The notes under the pieces were generated by a model. It was not told the origin of the DNA, searched no databases, and worked only from the letters and a program-made list of their open reading frames with translations. DNA of 64,000 nucleotides from Leisingera caerulea DSM 24564 (GTDB taxonomy: Bacteria; Pseudomonadota; Alphaproteobacteria; Rhodobacterales; Rhodobacteraceae): contig NZ_AXBI01000020.1 in the NCBI RefSeq assembly GCF_000473325.1, positions 124,001 to 188,000 on the forward strand, in the 5' to 3' direction. Shown here in pieces: positions 38,534-47,598 of the stretch. How positions within the stretch are numbered: the stretch's first letter is position 1; each line of letters begins with the position of its first letter. The position numbers and the translations under genes are program-made.

Positions 38534-41512
38534 ATGCTCCCCGCCCCCGCCACTCAATCCGCTCGACTGAACCGCAGTGAGCAGCAGATCCAGCCCGGCA
38601 GCTGGTGGCGTCTCACCGACCCGGCGCACAGCATCATGAAGAACCCCTGGCAAGCCGGGGCTGGCCTGCCGGATCACGGGCTTGTCCTTCTGGTGGAGGA
38701 GGTCCGCGTCATTGACGGGGATCTGCATACCATCGTCCTGCATGCGCATCCTGGCTGGAGCAGCCGGGATGGGGTGAAGGTCCTGGCCGCCGACTTCCTG
38801 GCCGCTTTCGCGCATGAGCCCGAGGGGGAAGCGCTGCGCGCCGCGGAAATGGCTTTGCTGATGGACCGGATCTCCGAAATGGGTAAGGCCGTCTCGAACA
38901 TCCCCGCAGATCACCTGCTTCTTCAGGATGCGAAAACCGAAGCCAATGAACAGGCCGCATCCCCTGCCCCGGCGGCGGGCACGGGAACAGTTCCGGCTGT
39001 GCTTCTGCCGGGCGGCGATGTGACCGCGGCCCAGATGCGGCTGGAGCAGGAAATCAGCATCATGCGTCTGCGGCAGAACTGGATCGAGGCGCGCCAGTCG
39101 GAAATGAAAGACGGCTGGAAGCTGGTGACCGGCTATCAGACCGAGCGCGCCGCGGCCTCCATGGCGGCGATTTCCGCGCGCACCGCGCAGGTCTCCTCCA
39201 TGCTGGAGAAGGTCCACTCGATGAGCCTCTGGCTGGGCGAGGGTGTCACCACTGAGGTGCTCGTGGAGGGCGTGTCGGCCGATGCGGATCAGCCGCTCCA
39301 CCTCATGCAGCGGATGCTCTACCTGGACGAAGAAATTCACACCCACTCGATGCTCGAAACCGGCTTCACGGCGGACAATATGAGCGACCTGGGCTCCCTT
39401 TTGGAACAGAACCCGGCGCTGGTGGAGCGCATGCTTCCGCACCCCCGCTCCGTGGTCATCACCCGGGTTCGCCGCAATTCGCGCGAGATGCCCTTCCCGG
39501 AGTCCTGGGAGGAAATCTTCGCCCAGATCGAGAAGAAGGAAGCCGATAAGCTCATCCAGGTCCTCATCCGCGACGGCGGCCGGGTCCTGATGATCACCGC
39601 GGATGCGGAGACCTCCAAGGCCGAGCGCCTCTTCCCGTCCCGCGCTGAGATCGACGGGATCTTTACCCAGAACGACGGCTACGACTGGAACAGCCGCGCA
39701 TACAAGATGCGCTCGATCACCCCGCATGACATCGAGTATTCGGACAAGCGCTCCGAGCATGACAAGCGCGCGTTGTTCTACCGCCGTTTCCTGCTGATCC
39801 TGTGGGGTGCTCAGGAGCGCGAACAGGTGTTCGGGCCTTTCATTCCGGCAGGCAGCAACTGGCTGGAGGCCACCGTACACAATGAATACTTCCGCTTCGT
39901 CCATGATGAGGAGGATGTGCTCGGTGACGGCCGGCCGGACGTGCTGTCCTGGATCGCCGCCCGCAATGCCAGGATTGCACCTGGCTCTCAGGTGCTTGTG
40001 CAGGGCATGCGCGCAATGAACATCGAAAGCGCCCCGACTTGCTTCAAGCAGGAGAGCTGCGAGTCCCGGCCGCACAGGCTCTTTGAGCCGGTGAACGACT
40101 TCGACCTGGTGCAGGCGCAACGCTCAGCAGCAAGCCTGATTGCCCGGCTGCCCTGCGTGAAGCCGTTTGACCGTGACGCCAAACCCGTACAAAAACCGCT
40201 GCTCCTATGCGCTCCTGATAATCGGACCCCGGAAGAAGGCATTCTGTGTCTGGATGAGGTGACCGTCGCTGATCTGCGCTACTACATCGCCTCGCGCGTC
40301 AACCGGGAAAGCTATCTGAAGTGGCTGGGCCTCTTCCAGGCAGCTCTCCCCATCGTGGAGGCGCTGGAGGCCGCACAGCGTGCGCTGGCGGATGCGGCGA
40401 TCGAAACCCGGCTGGTGAAGGAAGCGGATCGCGGTCTTGCGATGCTGGCGGCCCGCGCTCAGCTGCAAGCGATGCGCAGCCCGGCGATCACCGAAGCTGC
40501 CGCTCTGAAAACCGCGCGGATGGTCGAGCGCCTGCGCGCCGGGCCGCCGAAGGGTATGCCGGAGAGCGAGGTAATCACCCTTGACCATCTGGGGACATGG
40601 CGTGCGATCTGCCAGGATGAACGCATCCTGGACTCCGGTCTGCCAGTGCCGCTGCTGCGGCAGGTGAACTGCGGCAAGTCGGGGAAGGCCGTGGCGCGCA
40701 AGGAACAGCTGACCTCCTATTCGATGTCCCTCCCGTTGGGCCAGGTGATCGTGCAGGACAACCGCAAGCCGGACCGCATCGAGGAAATCTGGGAGCACTC
40801 GGCGCCCGGCCTGCGCGCGCCCAAGGACTGGATGACGGTTGAAAAATTCCTGGATGGCGAGCAGGACTGGCTGATCGAGAAGTTCTTCAAGACCTGGTCC
40901 CGGCCCGGCAGCTATGACTTGGAGCGGATCTTCCATCAGAGCGCACAGATCTCCCTGGAGCCCAAGCGCCAGTACGATCCCGCCGTCATTCTGCGGCCGC
41001 AGGTGGTACTTGGCGCCGCCATGGCCCCCAAGGCATCATTTGGTCATGCCAATGATTTCGCTGGCTTTGTGATCGTTGCGAATGCGGATCCCTGCGCGGC
41101 TGCGGTTCGCAGCCATGGCGAAGCCCATCTGGAGCGCTACGCGCATAGCGTCTTCGTCAACGGGGCTGCCAACTATGAGGACCTGCTTACGAAAGCCAGG
41201 AAGGCCAAGACCCTCTTCACCTTGTCGGCAATCCCGGTATCCGATGCGCTGCCCCTGTGCGCCCATATGACCGGAGATGCCACCGAGCGGCCGCACCCGG
41301 TCCTGCGCCCTCGTTCTGTGGAAATCACAGGCTGGCAATCAGGTGACCGGAAAACCCTCGAGCTGACCACTTTTGAGGAATTGCTGACCTGGCATGATAT
41401 CCGGTCCGGCGTGTCAAAGGAGCTGGGGGAGCGGCTGACAGAGGCCACCCCGAGGGCGCGCCGCTTCATCGCGCCGGCGGCCGAAGCGTTCCTGGAAGCC
41501 TCGGGCTTCTAA
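38534..41512 (+). CDS. Large hypothetical protein, 992 residues
   Basis: A complete, well-initiated (GGAGA) soluble protein with no recognisable catalytic motif. The N-terminal 120 residues look like a small beta domain (GSWWRLTDPAHSIM). Next comes a Pro/Ala linker, a long helical middle (about 170-330) and several globular parts (SVVITRVRRNSREMPFPESW, SVNRES-type helices, LPLGQVIVQDNRKPDRIEEIW). It starts 25 bases after the LolA-like gene and is probably cotranscribed with it and with the next small gene. Confidence 0.7.
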   Translation: MLPAPATQSARLNRSEQQIQPGSWWRLTDPAHSIMKNPWQAGAGLPDHGLVLLVEEVRVIDGDLHTIVLHAHPGWSSRDGVKVLAADFLAAFAHEPEGEALRAAEMALLMDRISEMGKAVSNIPADHLLLQDAKTEANEQAASPAPAAGTGTVPAVLLPGGDVTAAQMRLEQEISIMRLRQNWIEARQSEMKDGWKLVTGYQTERAAASMAAISARTAQVSSMLEKVHSMSLWLGEGVTTEVLVEGVSADADQPLHLMQRMLYLDEEIHTHSMLETGFTADNMSDLGSLLEQNPALVERMLPHPRSVVITRVRRNSREMPFPESWEEIFAQIEKKEADKLIQVLIRDGGRVLMITADAETSKAERLFPSRAEIDGIFTQNDGYDWNSRAYKMRSITPHDIEYSDKRSEHDKRALFYRRFLLILWGAQEREQVFGPFIPAGSNWLEATVHNEYFRFVHDEEDVLGDGRPDVLSWIAARNARIAPGSQVLVQGMRAMNIESAPTCFKQESCESRPHRLFEPVNDFDLVQAQRSAASLIARLPCVKPFDRDAKPVQKPLLLCAPDNRTPEEGILCLDEVTVADLRYYIASRVNRESYLKWLGLFQAALPIVEALEAAQRALADAAIETRLVKEADRGLAMLAARAQLQAMRSPAITEAAALKTARMVERLRAGPPKGMPESEVITLDHLGTWRAICQDERILDSGLPVPLLRQVNCGKSGKAVARKEQLTSYSMSLPLGQVIVQDNRKPDRIEEIWEHSAPGLRAPKDWMTVEKFLDGEQDWLIEKFFKTWSRPGSYDLERIFHQSAQISLEPKRQYDPAVILRPQVVLGAAMAPKASFGHANDFAGFVIVANADPCAAAVRSHGEAHLERYAHSVFVNGAANYEDLLTKARKAKTLFTLSAIPVSDALPLCAHMTGDATERPHPVLRPRSVEITGWQSGDRKTLELTTFEELLTWHDIRSGVSKELGERLTEATPRARRFIAPAAEAFLEASGF

Positions 41513-41536
41513 ATCCCCGCAATCAGGAGATAGACC

Positions 41537-41914
41537 ATGTATGACAACCTCGGAGATAATCCTGTTTTCCGTGTAAACGGGATCAGCCTGGAACGGATGC
41601 GTCACGCGATGAAGCTGGCGTCCGGCTTCCCGGCTCATGGCTACAAGATCGACAAGGAGCGCGGCTGGCTGGTCTTCATGAAATACAGCAGCGCACCAGA
41701 CATGACCGCCTTTCCGGTTCCGCTGGAAGCGGACCGGTGCGCCGAGATCGCCTTCGACTGGCTGCAGGCGCAGACTTACCCGGCGCAGCCAGACCACGAT
41801 GGCGACAACAAGGAAGGCTGGCTGCTTTGGAATGACGGGTGGGGGCAGGTCGATGGCCACGGCTACCATTCGTTCGCCGCCGTGCGCCCGACATGGATCA
41901 TGTTCGGGAAGTGA
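41537..41914 (+). CDS. Phage-type small hypothetical protein
   Basis: The 125-residue protein has a C-terminal WNDGWGQVDGHGYHSFAAV-type segment ending in PTWIMFGK, and an N-terminal MRHAMKLASGFPAHGYKID segment. It resembles small proteins common on phages whose role is unknown to me. It follows the 992-residue gene after 24 bases. Confidence 0.6.
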   Translation: MYDNLGDNPVFRVNGISLERMRHAMKLASGFPAHGYKIDKERGWLVFMKYSSAPDMTAFPVPLEADRCAEIAFDWLQAQTYPAQPDHDGDNKEGWLLWNDGWGQVDGHGYHSFAAVRPTWIMFGK

Positions 41915-42072
41915 ACCCGGGAACCTCCGGAGCCGAATGAGGAAATCGAGCGGTTCGTGTTCGGCTTCCTTATTGCTGACAAGTTTCGCTGTAGAAGTCG
42001 CGGGAGAGTCCGCCCCCTGATTATCGGCGGCCATGCATTCATTTAACGCACCAACGGATATGGAGCCCATCC

Positions 42073-42501
42073 ATGAGCGAACTTGGAGACCAGCTTGAGC
42101 TGGAACGCCAGAGAATCTTCTTCCGCCGCTTTGCGATCCTGGTGGATCAACGGGGCGACATTAAGCCGCCGGATGACCGGAAGTTCATCTCTGAAATGAT
42201 CGAGAAGATCACTGCCGCCAAGGGGAATTTTGCCCCGAGCATCGAAGAATTCACTAAGGCCAGCGTCATCGAGGACAGCCTCAAGAAAGCCGATAGGGAC
42301 TACACGGCTCTCACGGAGCGCTACCTGGCTGAGGCGGAACCGATCATCAAGAATGGCGTGCTGCCGTCAGGCCGCCTGAGCGCTCTCATTGAGCTGGTCG
42401 ATGCCGCCGCAGAGAAGCCGTTAAGCCCGCAGCAAGTCGATCTTCTGCAGTACCTCATCCTTGAAGCGAAGTGGATCAAAGGTGAAGACCTCGACGAATG
42501 A
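42073..42501 (+). CDS. Hypothetical helical protein, 142 residues
   Basis: An acidic helical protein (GDQLELERQRIFFRRFAILV, EFTKASVIEDSLKKADRDY) with no membrane segment or known family. A perfect hairpin follows 30 bases after its stop. Confidence 0.55.
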   Translation: MSELGDQLELERQRIFFRRFAILVDQRGDIKPPDDRKFISEMIEKITAAKGNFAPSIEEFTKASVIEDSLKKADRDYTALTERYLAEAEPIIKNGVLPSGRLSALIELVDAAAEKPLSPQQVDLLQYLILEAKWIKGEDLDE

Positions 42502-42530
42502 AGGTCATCCAGGCCGCTCCTGAAATCGAT

Positions 42531-42557
42531 GAGGGGATGCAATGATTGCATCCCCTC
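42531..42557. terminator. Perfect 12-bp hairpin
   Basis: GAGGGGATGCAA-TGA-TTGCATCCCCTC, a very stable short-loop hairpin downstream of the 142-residue protein gene. There is no T run after it, so it may terminate poorly or protect mRNA ends instead. Confidence 0.55.
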
Positions 42558-42843
42558 TCGTCGGTAGGATGCCCTTGCGGGCGCCGGTCATTGCCGTTTC
42601 TGCCGATAAATCTAATCCGCCGGCAGAGGGCTGTCAAATTGGAAGTCCGATTTTCTTTTTCACATGCACACTGGTGCGGCTCCACCGCTTGCTGCAGGCC
42701 GCCTCGTGCGCAGAACAACTCCGCCATTGACGCTCGCCATCGGAAGAGTTTTGCGAATTTTGCAAGTTCGTTTATCGATTTTCGACGCCCTGCCCTACGC
42801 TCTGACGGCAAAGAACGCCCGCAACGATGCAAGGAGTCGGATT

Positions 42844-43419
42844 ATGGCGGATTTCAAACCAATCCTCTTCAAGGCCCCCGAGCCGGTCGGCTTGAGCCGC
42901 GACGCCATTGAAGCGCTGGCGGAAGGTGTCACCGCCAAGATGAATGTGGACTACGACGACTTTTACTGGTTCGAGAACCTGATCAAGAACATGGGCGGCC
43001 GGATTGATGTGGCGACCGGCAGCGCTTCGGGTCTGATGATCGAAGTCTTGGGAAGCGGCGACTTCACGCTGTACAGGTCCCCCTTGGGGAGCCTCACCAA
43101 TGATCGGGCTCTCCTTGCCACAAGTCTGGGTCACTACGTCCTGCACGCACCGGCTGCTCTTGAGAGCGACCCGAGCTATGGGATGCGCTCGCCCAGCCAC
43201 CCTGATCATCCGCACGCGCCGCCGCGGGAGGCACGCTATGAGGCGATTGAGTTCGCCGCCGGTTTGCTGATGCCTGCAGCGGCGTTCAGCGCGACTTGGG
43301 AGGAAGGCGGGCCTGCTGCCTGCCAGAAGAAATTCAAGACCCTGAAATCCTGGACGATGGCCCGCGCCCGGCGCCTTAACCTGTCCGCAGATACTGCCGA
43401 GCCGGAAATGGCGCCATGA
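42844..43419 (+). CDS. ImmA/IrrE-like protein with degenerate metal site
   Basis: The 191-residue protein has the layout of an ImmA/IrrE (DUF955) metallopeptidase. LLATSLGHYVLHAP (about 88-103) aligns with the usual AHELGHxxLH helix, and ARYEAIEFAAGLLMPAAAF (about 130-148) with the E-x-x-AN-xFAAxLLMP helix. The first His-Glu of HExxH is replaced by Thr-Ser, so metal catalysis is unlikely. AAGGAG precedes the ATG; TTTTGCGAATTTTGC lies about 90 bases upstream. Its TGA overlaps the start of the ADP-ribosyltransferase-like gene (ATGA). Confidence 0.6.
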   Translation: MADFKPILFKAPEPVGLSRDAIEALAEGVTAKMNVDYDDFYWFENLIKNMGGRIDVATGSASGLMIEVLGSGDFTLYRSPLGSLTNDRALLATSLGHYVLHAPAALESDPSYGMRSPSHPDHPHAPPREARYEAIEFAAGLLMPAAAFSATWEEGGPAACQKKFKTLKSWTMARARRLNLSADTAEPEMAP

Positions 43420-43916
43420 GCGAGCGGATCTACCATGGGTCGACCCAATTGTTTGACCGTTTCTCGCTTCGTGATGCGGGCCGCCTGAGCGGCGCGAGCA
43501 ATGGCGCGCTTGGCGTCTGGGTCACACCGGAGATTGGAATTGCCTCCGCCTTCACACGAGATGGCTCGGGTTCTGCCCAGGATGTCGTTGGCTATGTTTA
43601 CGAGCTGGCCGCGCCCGAAGGTGAAATCGCCCGGCTGCCCTTGAAGTGGCTGCTCGAGCAGCACGACATTGCGCAAGGCATTGCAGAGGATCACGGCATT
43701 GATGCTGTAATCGCCCATTACGACCGGATCCGCCGGGACTACCTCGCCAAAGGCTACGGGCAAATCTGGATCATGGAGCGGGATGGCAGCGCCCCGACGC
43801 ACATCTATCTGGATCCGGAAAGCGTTGAGATCAGCCAAACCTTCGAAATTGATCATGATGGCGTGGTGTCGCCGCTTACGGACCGCAACGAAGCGGAACC
43901 CGAGCTATCGATCTGA
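43416..43916 (+). CDS. ADP-ribosyltransferase-like protein
   Basis: The 166-residue protein starts SERIYHGSTQLFDRFSLRD, then GALGVWVTPEIGIASAFT and GYVYELAAPEGEIARLPL. A YHG(S/T) strand followed by an F-F helix, a G-x-W/Y-x-T strand and an acidic later strand is the pattern of small ADP-ribosyltransferases, including toxins and polyvalent-protein modules. The NAD-binding Tyr-His would be residues 6-7. It is translationally coupled to the ImmA-like gene. The toxin role is inferred; it could be inactive. Confidence 0.55.
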   Translation: MSERIYHGSTQLFDRFSLRDAGRLSGASNGALGVWVTPEIGIASAFTRDGSGSAQDVVGYVYELAAPEGEIARLPLKWLLEQHDIAQGIAEDHGIDAVIAHYDRIRRDYLAKGYGQIWIMERDGSAPTHIYLDPESVEISQTFEIDHDGVVSPLTDRNEAEPELSI

Positions 43917-43929
43917 CAGGGATGCGAAT

Positions 43930-45096
43930 ATGGAACTTTTGGACGGCAAAACCGAAGTGATGTTCTCATTCTTCGAAGTTATTGAAGAAGGCTCATCTAC
44001 CTACAGGACGCGGGAGCATGCCATGGATGCGGTCGTGCCGGCGTCTTATCTCGTTGAAATGGCCCGGCGGCACTCCATCACCGATCTCAAGATGATCGAA
44101 GATGGCACACGGTATTTCGAAAGGGAAGTTACCGCAGGTCCTCCCGCAGCGACCGGGAAAAAGAGGCTGAAACGCCTGATGATTACCGAGGTGGAAGGGC
44201 GCAGGCCCGAGCCGCAGGATTACCTTCGGCTGGCGGAAATGATTGGACTCGATCGGGGGCAGGAGCTGCTTGACAGCATGCGCCTGGCGGAAGCCGATGC
44301 AATCTATGCGGCCGCTGATTTCGGACCTTGGAAGGTCGAGGGCTTCTCCGACTGGCAGGACAGCGGCGCGGATGCCTTCGAGGGATATGTCGCCCTGAAA
44401 GACCGGACTGGCGCGACAAGGAACATGGATATCCGCATCACCTTCAAAGAGGGGTCCAGCATGTCGCTGCGCGGCGCATTGGAGTTCGAGCTTCCCCCTG
44501 GTCCGGATGGGCGCAGCCTGTCTTCGGCGGATGCCCGCAATGCCATCGGCCGCATGCCCGAGGATATGGCCCTGGACCGGGCTGGTCTCGAAGAGCTCTA
44601 CAGCCAGGGCGAATGCCATGTCTTTGCGGCGGCCTGCCACCTGACGCATGGCGGCGATTTCCTGGTCGCCTACGATCAGGAGAAGATCCACTTCGAGACG
44701 GAAGACGATGAAATCTATGAGGTCCTGCATGTCTTTGCCCGCCTGGAAGGGCCGCAAGGACCTGTCCTGCGGGACATCTTTGGGGATCGTCCGGATGATG
44801 AGGCGGCGCTCGCCGATGAGGTGGCGGATCGCTTCGGAACGTCCTCACGTGATGTGACCTTTGAGGCTGTTGATGCGCACGAGCTGCTGGCCATGATTGA
44901 CGATGAGGAGGCGTTCCTGGCCGACGCACTGAGCATCGATCCGCCAGAGAGCGTCATGGACCACGATGAACGCCCGCTCCAGCGGGTGTTCCCTTCGGAT
45001 CTCGCCAATGCGCTTGCTCTTGAGGATGTGACCGCGGCGCCTGGTGTGCGGGCTGAGCCGATGGCTGTATCCGAACCGGAGGCGCCAGGTTTCTGA
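43930..45096 (+). CDS. Hypothetical protein with papain-like candidate domain
   Basis: The 388-residue acidic protein contains QGECHVFAAACHLTHGGDFL (about 226-245) and, 30 residues later, YEVLHVFARLEGPQGPVLRD. A Cys in a CHVFA-type helix followed by a strand with His and then Asp matches papain-fold proteins seen in phage and conjugative-element polyvalent proteins. The catalytic triad is a guess. The start ATG at 43930 lies inside a motif copy (GATGCGAATATGG) 13 bases after the previous stop. Confidence 0.5.
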   Translation: MELLDGKTEVMFSFFEVIEEGSSTYRTREHAMDAVVPASYLVEMARRHSITDLKMIEDGTRYFEREVTAGPPAATGKKRLKRLMITEVEGRRPEPQDYLRLAEMIGLDRGQELLDSMRLAEADAIYAAADFGPWKVEGFSDWQDSGADAFEGYVALKDRTGATRNMDIRITFKEGSSMSLRGALEFELPPGPDGRSLSSADARNAIGRMPEDMALDRAGLEELYSQGECHVFAAACHLTHGGDFLVAYDQEKIHFETEDDEIYEVLHVFARLEGPQGPVLRDIFGDRPDDEAALADEVADRFGTSSRDVTFEAVDAHELLAMIDDEEAFLADALSIDPPESVMDHDERPLQRVFPSDLANALALEDVTAAPGVRAEPMAVSEPEAPGF

Positions 45097-45132
45097 GCCG
45101 CCTCGACATGCTGATCTGAAAAGGAGACCCCA

Positions 45133-45804
45133 ATGGGCCGCATGAATTACGAAACGCTTCTTGATAAACTGGAGACTGCGAAAAGCGGCAGCATTGATCT
45201 CGATGAGATGATCTGGGCCGCCCTGGGGAAGCATGACTGGCCGCTGCCGCACTACGATGAAGACACCTTCTGGAAGTGCCGCAATGAGAGCGACCGGGCG
45301 GCGCGCATGTCGACCGATGCCAGCTCGATCGGGAAATGGCTGGAGAATGAATGGCCGGACCATCGCATCGAAACGGTCTTCACGGAAGGCCGGGCCCGGA
45401 TCGACGTCACCATCCGCGTCTCTGAAACCCTGGTCAAAAACCGGTTCCGCGGCCCGCTCGCCCTGAGCGATATGGCGCGCGGCTTCGCGATCGCGGCGAT
45501 CGGCGCGCATGCAATGGCGGAATCCCTTCAGCAGAAGATCTGGAAGCACAACATCGAGGCGGTCAGGAAGAAACTGGCGCCCTGGGAGAAGTGGGATATC
45601 GTCAAGGTCGGCGATTACCATCACGCGGTGGATCACAAGAACCGCCTTCTGGGCTCCGGCGTCGGCCAGGCCAGCAAAGTTCACGACTGCAAACACCGGA
45701 TCGGTGCCCTTGATGTCCTGGTCCGCATGCGCGAGCGCTATGAGGAGGTGTTTGCGGATCCGGAGCCCGACAACCGCTCGACCTCTGACGGCCCTGGCCT
45801 GTGA
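45133..45804 (+). CDS. Hypothetical protein, 223 residues
   Basis: The N-terminal third (YETLLDKLETAKSGSIDLDEMIWAALG) resembles small phage-associated proteins. The centre carries a strand-rich part (RARIDVTIRVSETLV) and a helical ALAAIGAHAMAESLQQ-like region. AAGGAG precedes the ATG. Its TGA overlaps the GTG start of the next frame, implying coupling. Confidence 0.6.
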   Translation: MGRMNYETLLDKLETAKSGSIDLDEMIWAALGKHDWPLPHYDEDTFWKCRNESDRAARMSTDASSIGKWLENEWPDHRIETVFTEGRARIDVTIRVSETLVKNRFRGPLALSDMARGFAIAAIGAHAMAESLQQKIWKHNIEAVRKKLAPWEKWDIVKVGDYHHAVDHKNRLLGSGVGQASKVHDCKHRIGALDVLVRMRERYEEVFADPEPDNRSTSDGPGL

Positions 45805-46266
45805 GCACGATGTGGCTGCCATTGCCGGACATTGCCCGGCACGCGAACCCGCTTCTCGATCCACCCTGGCCGGATTTGCTGGTGTGCGTCGATGAGCGGA
45901 TGATGAAGGAGGCGTACTGCGACCTGATTGCCGGAAGAGCGGACCCGGATGCCTTCTGCCGCCCTCTGTCCGACCAGCAGTTTCCTGGATGGAAGGTGCC
46001 ACGCCGGCCGGGTTGCCTGGCTGGCCATGAACGGATGGCCGGATACGATCTCGATCGACGCCACAGACCTCACCCGCGGCCTCTGGCCGGTCACCGATGG
46101 AAATCACCGCCTGGCAGCCGCGCTGCTGCGCGGTGACACGCATATCGAAGCGGAGATCGGCGGCTTTGAAATCGACATCCTGGCGCATTTCGGGGATGAG
46201 GCTGCGTGGGCGGTTTTCGACTCTGAGGCATGCACCGATGACGCGCTCTACGGAATGACCTGTTAG
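45801..46266 (+). pseudogene. ParB-like nuclease-domain protein, frameshifted
   Basis: One frame from GTG 45801 encodes LPLPDIARHANPLLDPPWPD to about FPGWKVP. The neighbouring +1 frame then continues GRVAWLAMNGWPDTISID, DLTRGLWPVTDGNHRLAAAL and on to the TAG at 46264. DGNHRLAAA is the signature of the ParB/Srx-type domain. The switch falls near 46,000. It may be a real mutation, a programmed shift or a sequencing error. Confidence 0.6.
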
Positions 46267-46345
46267 ACAGGCCCTCCTCTTCTCCGCGAGCTATGGCCCC
46301 TGGTGCTGATCCCGATGGTTGTGCCGGGTGCGTGAAGCTGTCAGC

Positions 46346-47440
46346 ATGCTCATCGTTATGAGAAACCGTTTTGCAATAAGCGCAGCTGGCTATCTGATAG
46401 ATGCTGAAAATCTGACCACGGCGAACCGCGGTCAGGAGGGCCCATATACCTGTCCGGGCTGCGGCGCCGCGATGATTACGGCAATGGGCGCAGTCATGCG
46501 GCCGCATTTTCGCCATGCCGCAGGCAGCATCTGCGCGCGGGAGACATATCTGCACGGGGCCGCCAAGGTTGCCTTCAAGACCGCCTTCGACCGTGCCCTG
46601 TCCGAAGGGAGGCCGTACCTTGTCAGGCGGGAGGGGCGGAAGATTTGCGGCAATTCGATCGGGAAGCCTGACGGGCCATGCATTCTCGGACCCGCGGTCC
46701 AGGAGCACGACCTGACGCGCTGGTTCCAGAGCGCCTCGCTCGAGGCGGGCATTCAGGGCTTTGTGGCCGATGTGCTTCAGGAGGGGAAGCAGGGCCAGAT
46801 GCTGATCGAGATTGCCGTCTCCCACCGGTGCAGCCCGGAAAAGATCGCCTCTGGCCTGCGTATCATTGAAGCGGATATCTTTGGCGATGGCGACATCCTG
46901 CGGCTGATGAAGGGTCTCGCTCTGAACTGCAATCAGCCGGGAGGCTTTGTGCCGGCCCGCAGCTACGGCATCAAGGCCATTGCGGATCAGGAGACCAGCG
47001 GCTGCGGAAGAGGCTGCCAAATTCAGGGAATCCGTTTCGCCGTTACGCGCGCGGGCAAGCTCATCTCGAAGCCCGGCTGGTACCGCACGCTTTGCAGCTG
47101 GCCGTCCTTCCCTGTCCTGGGGCGCCTCGACAGTTTCGGGCCGTCCGCTGGGAGAAGGCATGCCCGGGACCTCTCTGAAGTCGCGGCCTTCTTCCGGTAC
47201 CGCAAGAAGATCGATGTGAAGTCCTGCCTGCTCTGCAGCAGGCACATCATGCGGGACAATGAGGATGATGCGGGTCCGGTTTACTGCTTTGAGCGCGGGA
47301 AAGCCCAGAGGCACACCGAGGCCGCGGCCTGCCCGGATTTCGCCCCCTACCCCGATGATGCCGCACGGCTTCGGGCCTTGGCCCGGGATATGCGTCATGG
47401 GGAGGGCAGCTGGGGGGAGGATGACTCGCTGCTCGAATGA
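46346..47440 (+). CDS. CoiA-like protein with N-terminal zinc ribbon
   Basis: The 364-residue protein has TCPGCGAAMITAMGAVMRPHFRHAAG, then ICARETYLHGAAKVAFKTAF. This is the CoiA-family pattern of CxxC, PHFRH, C and E-x-x-LH-x-x-AK, followed by a nuclease-like alpha/beta domain (MLIEIAVSHRCSPEKI with an acidic-strand E). Additional cysteine pairs sit near the C-terminus (CLLCSRHIM). CoiA proteins act in competence-associated DNA recombination. Start is ATG 46346, with 46358 as alternative. Confidence 0.68.
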   Translation: MLIVMRNRFAISAAGYLIDAENLTTANRGQEGPYTCPGCGAAMITAMGAVMRPHFRHAAGSICARETYLHGAAKVAFKTAFDRALSEGRPYLVRREGRKICGNSIGKPDGPCILGPAVQEHDLTRWFQSASLEAGIQGFVADVLQEGKQGQMLIEIAVSHRCSPEKIASGLRIIEADIFGDGDILRLMKGLALNCNQPGGFVPARSYGIKAIADQETSGCGRGCQIQGIRFAVTRAGKLISKPGWYRTLCSWPSFPVLGRLDSFGPSAGRRHARDLSEVAAFFRYRKKIDVKSCLLCSRHIMRDNEDDAGPVYCFERGKAQRHTEAAACPDFAPYPDDAARLRALARDMRHGEGSWGEDDSLLE

Positions 47441-47598
47441 TGGCGCCTGCCAGATGCCGGATACGCCAGTGCCGAATGCTATCAATTTTTGGCATCCGCT
47501 GCATTCGGGGCACTTGCGCAAAGCCAAGTCACAGCTTAGTTTTTTCGCAATTCTGATTGAAAATCATTGAAACTTGCAATTTGCGATGGGGGACTCGG

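Noticed and set aside
38495..40120. 541-codon minus-strand open frame
   Set aside because: Antisense to the well-initiated 992-residue gene; His/Arg/Gly-rich shadow composition.
42531..42557. Attachment site at the perfect hairpin
   Set aside because: No second copy noticed in the window and its position after a stop codon fits a terminator or mRNA-end hairpin better.
46091..47527. 478-codon minus-strand open frame
   Set aside because: Antisense to the CoiA-like gene, whose zinc-binding motifs are convincing.
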